64,000 nucleotides of DNA from Kuschelorhynchus macadamiae (Eukaryota; Arthropoda; Insecta; Coleoptera; Curculionidae): contig JAUTXW010000210.1 of NCBI GenBank assembly GCA_030620095.1, positions 62,001-126,000 on the forward strand. Direction: 5' to 3'. Shown here in pieces: positions 61,308 through 64,000 of the stretch. Both the position numbers and the translations under genes were made by a program. The notes beneath the pieces were generated by a model. The model made no database searches, had not been told where the DNA came from, and worked only from the letters and a program-made list of their open reading frames with translations. Position 1 is the first letter of the stretch; each line of letters starts with the position of its first letter.

Positions 61308-61602
61308 CCTTTATCGGTTTCCGTGGTGCGGAAGTGATTTTTAAATCTTTATACACTATCGAAGAACCTTCCAGACTCGCCTTATTGGTTCACCGTTAAG
61401 AGTTCAAGAAACTAAGGAGAAGAAGAAACTAGTAGAGAGAGAAGCTGTGGTCCCACTTTGTGCCTTCCCGAACCAGACCAGCTCCTAGACAGAAGCCGTT
61501 CAGTCAACTACCGAGATTTTGGCAGCAAGTGTTGCAGTATTAGCTCTATGGATTCATCCTTAATTATATTGCAAGTAATTGCTTAAATTGCCATTTATTT
61601 AA
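61308..61602 (+). other. Leader-like flank of the 61.6-kb frame
   Basis: No coding region. A CCAAT-type element (ATTGGTTCACC, about 61384), purine-rich GAAGAAGAAACTAGTAGAG and TTCAGTCAACTACC are visible. It could be a promoter or 5' leader for the following frame; this is inference. Confidence 0.25.
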
Positions 61603-62349
61603 ATGTCTGAAGTTTCTCGACGTTTAAGAAATATTTTCGTGCAAAATAGTGCCTCTTTAGGATTAAGTGTTGAACATTCTAGTAATGATTTCATACACAA
61701 CGAGCTGGTTAATCTTTTAAATAATTTAAGTTTAAGAAAATAATTTCATACATCACTTTTACCAACTTTTTCTGGAATCCAAAATCACCTAAAGAATTTT
61801 CTAAATGCAATTCACGAGTTTTAGAAAAATATTAAACATAATTATAGGTTAGATAATTTATATAGTAATCTTTTAAAAATAGGTGATTTAGTAAATAATC
61901 AAAATATTAATTTTACGAAAATACAATTTCAGCATGTCTCCAAGGCTTCAAATAACACATATGATACTTATACAAAGTTGAATATTTATGATGAAAGTTT
62001 ACATAATAGTAGCAGAAAGCGAGGTTAAAATGCATTATGGTCCATAAGACAATTTTCAGAATTAACCTTAATTTGTAAAACTGGACTTCTAATTTTAGAA
62101 GTTATTGCAAATAAAATACCCATTTTTGAACAAAATGTGTGTAATTTAAAATTTTTATATCTAATCCCCAATGAGGAATCCAAAACACTTGTGAGTCCTA
62201 ACAAATACTACTCCAACGAATTATGGTACGATCATTGTGAAGAAATCAAACCGAAATGGATTTGCCTTGACCCAATTGCTAACAGTTGTCCCTTGCAGAA
62301 AATTGTCAGTATGCCACTGTTCAAAATAATTATCAAGTGCATATATTGA
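61603..62349 (+). pseudogene. Unidentified 248-codon frame with three stops
   Basis: ATG 61603 (MSEVSRRLRNIFVQNSASLG) continues in one frame to a TGA at 62347-62349, interrupted only by TAA at 61741, TAG near 61825 and TAA near 62026. In DNA this AT-rich, so few stops over 248 codons indicates a former gene. Segments include IGDLVNNQNINFTKIQFQHV, an RKRG motif directly before the third stop, LTLICKTGLLILEVIANKI and ELWYDHCEEIKPKWICLD with five Cys in the C-terminal half. I do not recognise the family. A retroelement or virus-derived structural protein is one possibility. Confidence 0.45.
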
Positions 62350-62351
62350 CC

Positions 62352-63069
62352 CATAAATACCCTCTGCTTCTCTGTACCGAAACCTCAAGAACAATTTACG
62401 AAAATTGTTTCCAGTTTCCAAAAACTTGAAGGTTTTTATGTCATACAGAGCCAATGTAATGTTATTATAAATCAACACAAGTACTCCCTGGCTATAAATA
62501 TAGTATCAATACTTGAGGAGCGTTCATTCAAAAAGGTACATGTCCATTCAAAATGATTTTGAGAAAAACGTAAAAAACGTTTGGCAAAATGACCGTTGAA
62601 ACTAAAGTTCTAAATGAAATAAATTTTAATTCCTTCTCCACTTAAAAGTGTATTTCTAATGTTTTTTTTATTATTTTAATTCATTAAAAAAAAAATCAAA
62701 AATTATTTTGGACGTGTCTACTTTTGCCTGAACTAAATGTTTATGTCCCATTTTGTTTGAAACTTGACTGAATTAATTTTGTTTTTTTAACTCATTTACG
62801 AAGTATGAATAAATTTCAGACAGAAAATTTTAGAGTGCGTATTTTTGCCGGTTCCTAAATTTAAAAAAAAGCAACAATAGTATTATACTTGACATCTGAG
62901 GTTAACTGTTGAAAGAAATAATATGAAAAAAAGGTTTTTTTCTACATGTAATATATGATTTCCTATTAAAAAAAACTGCATAGTGAAGCAAGATTTTTTA
63001 AATAGACGTAATTTAGTACATTTCTAAGCTTGACATATTAATAAAATTTCCCTAAAACAATTATTAACT
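62352..63069. other. No gene seen
   Basis: AT-rich DNA with many homopolymer runs and no recognised coding region or repeat. Confidence 0.5.
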
Positions 63070-63370
63070 ACTACCTACCTGTCTGCACAGGTGTTAAGCG
63101 CTGTTGACCTTTCTTTCCAGATCTGTTACATAATAGGCACATTTTCTGATTATTAAATTCATTTTGATGGTATCTTTTTCTGAGGCGATGAGGTATTTTC
63201 AGTGCTTTGTGAAACATATGCAATATTTTGCGAACTAATAAATGTTTGTCTGCAACTTAAATGAAATTTTACTTTAACCTTCCCTCCTAGAATGTCCTTC
63301 TTTTGCTGCAAAATCTTTTGGGCATGTCTTTCCTTTTTTCTCCAGCACATATAATTGTTTTTAATCCTTG
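63070..63370 (-). pseudogene. Transposon-associated protein fragment
   Basis: Two frames give MCWRKKERHAQKIL, KVKFHLSCRQTFISSQNIAYV and then KMCLLCNRSGKKGQQRLTPVQTG. The CxxC motif with RSGKK and the HLSCRxxF segment resemble zinc-binding N-termini of uncharacterised insect transposon proteins. A possible donor follows QTG at about 63080. Only this exon-sized piece is visible. Confidence 0.35.
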
Positions 63371-63689
63371 CAATTTTAGAAAAATTATTTTTTTTATATT
63401 TTTACAGCTTTTTCAGTGCACTAAGGATGCAGGACTCCTTCACAAAAGGATCTAACTTAATTTTTGAGTTTTCCGAAAGAAATCTTTTATTGAAAAATGC
63501 GATAAATAGAAAAAATATTTTTTTTATACGAATAGCTGAAAAATATGTACTTGCTAATATATAAAAATCGGTAAATTTACCTTACCCGGAAATTTACTCC
63601 TTATAAATCTTTCCTTTTATTAGGAATAGTGAAGTGTGTTCCAATTTAGTTGAGTACATAGTTATTTAGTAACACACATATAAAAACAT

Positions 63690-64000
63690 TTTTTTTGGGC
63701 TCCGTTTTGTTCCATCACACCAATATTTTACAATTTTCTACCTATGCTACATATGATTATTGGGCATAATTTAAAATAAATTCAGTAAGTAGTTACATTG
63801 ACACACACTGCCATTTTGTTACATCATGTTGAGTTCGTACCGTAGTTTATCTCTATATCACATTTAATTTTTCTGCAAAATTTAAGGTTAATTAAATAAG
63901 ATTTTTTTACCTTGATTTCTTAAAAAAATTACCGCCATTTTGTTTCGCCATCTTGAATCCGTACCACAACTTTACAAGTATATCTCTATATCACACTTAA
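63690..64000. repeat. Short diverged direct repeats at right edge
   Basis: GCCATTTTGTTACATCATGT (about 63811) and CGCCATTTTGTTTCGCCATC (about 63933), each followed by (T/A)TCTCTATATCACA(C/T)TTAA, recur about 125 bp apart. A weaker third unit lies near 63702. There is no coding region. Confidence 0.45.

Noticed and set aside
62221..62478. Minus-strand 85-codon frame
   Set aside because: It overlaps the longer plus-strand 248-codon reading region, which has better support; no motif was recognised on the minus strand.

Overview
The window is AT-rich insect-like genomic DNA and is almost entirely a nest of transposable elements. The errantivirus-type LTR elements, Penelope-like elements, DD41D mariner-like transposons, MADF/BESS and THAP proteins, GT-AG introns and long (TA)n tracts all point to an insect. 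I cannot name the order; a beetle or hemipteran would fit. No intact host gene is recognised. Nearly every coding region carries stops, frameshifts or deletions; the errantivirus pol of copy B is the longest undamaged frame. Many ORF ends in the AT tracts and antisense to pol, gag or env are shadows and are left out.

Layout. 1-3.25 kb: 5' part of an errantivirus-like element (copy A, minus). 3.88-7.24 kb: TIR transposon T1 with a multi-exon degenerate gene. 7.25-11.8 kb: two DD41D mariner-like elements (V1, a fold-back palindrome, and truncated V2). 12-15.4 kb: unidentified coding remnants, one behind an apparent 1.6-kb intron. 15.7-16.1 kb: Tc1-like transposase remnant. 16.92-18.80 kb: V3, with 327-bp TIRs. 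19.2-20.0 kb: repeat fragments and a (TA)n tract. 20.02-27.87 kb: errantivirus copy B (plus), lacking its 5' LTR. 27.89-32.79 kb: TIR transposon T2. 32.9-33.8 kb: two Penelope-like 3' ends in inverted orientation. 33.79-42.30 kb: errantivirus copy C (minus), closely related to B, so B and C form a large inverted pair. 42.30-46.8 kb: a second, more diverged errantivirus lineage (D, minus), fused to the truncated LTR of C. 47.34-50.14 kb: V4, a mariner-like element with ~620-bp TIRs. 50.3-50.6 kb: Penelope-like RT fragment. 51.0-52.8 kb: transposase T3. 53.8-55.6 kb: Harbinger-type exon and a MADF/BESS gene remnant. 55.84-61.31 kb: composite element H2. 61.6-62.35 kb: an unidentified 248-codon frame with three stops.

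The most interesting unit is H2. A THAP-domain, Harbinger-like (DDE_Tnp_4) transposase gene on the plus strand and a three-exon gene joining a SWIM-like zinc motif to a YqaJ (lambda-exonuclease family) nuclease on the minus strand face each other. Both lie between imperfect ~230-bp inverted repeats, each carrying a TGACGTCA palindrome upstream of one gene. This suggests that the nuclease is a component of the mobile element rather than a host or phage passenger. The copy here is dead (missing catalytic segment, stops, frameshifts), but the architecture can still be read.
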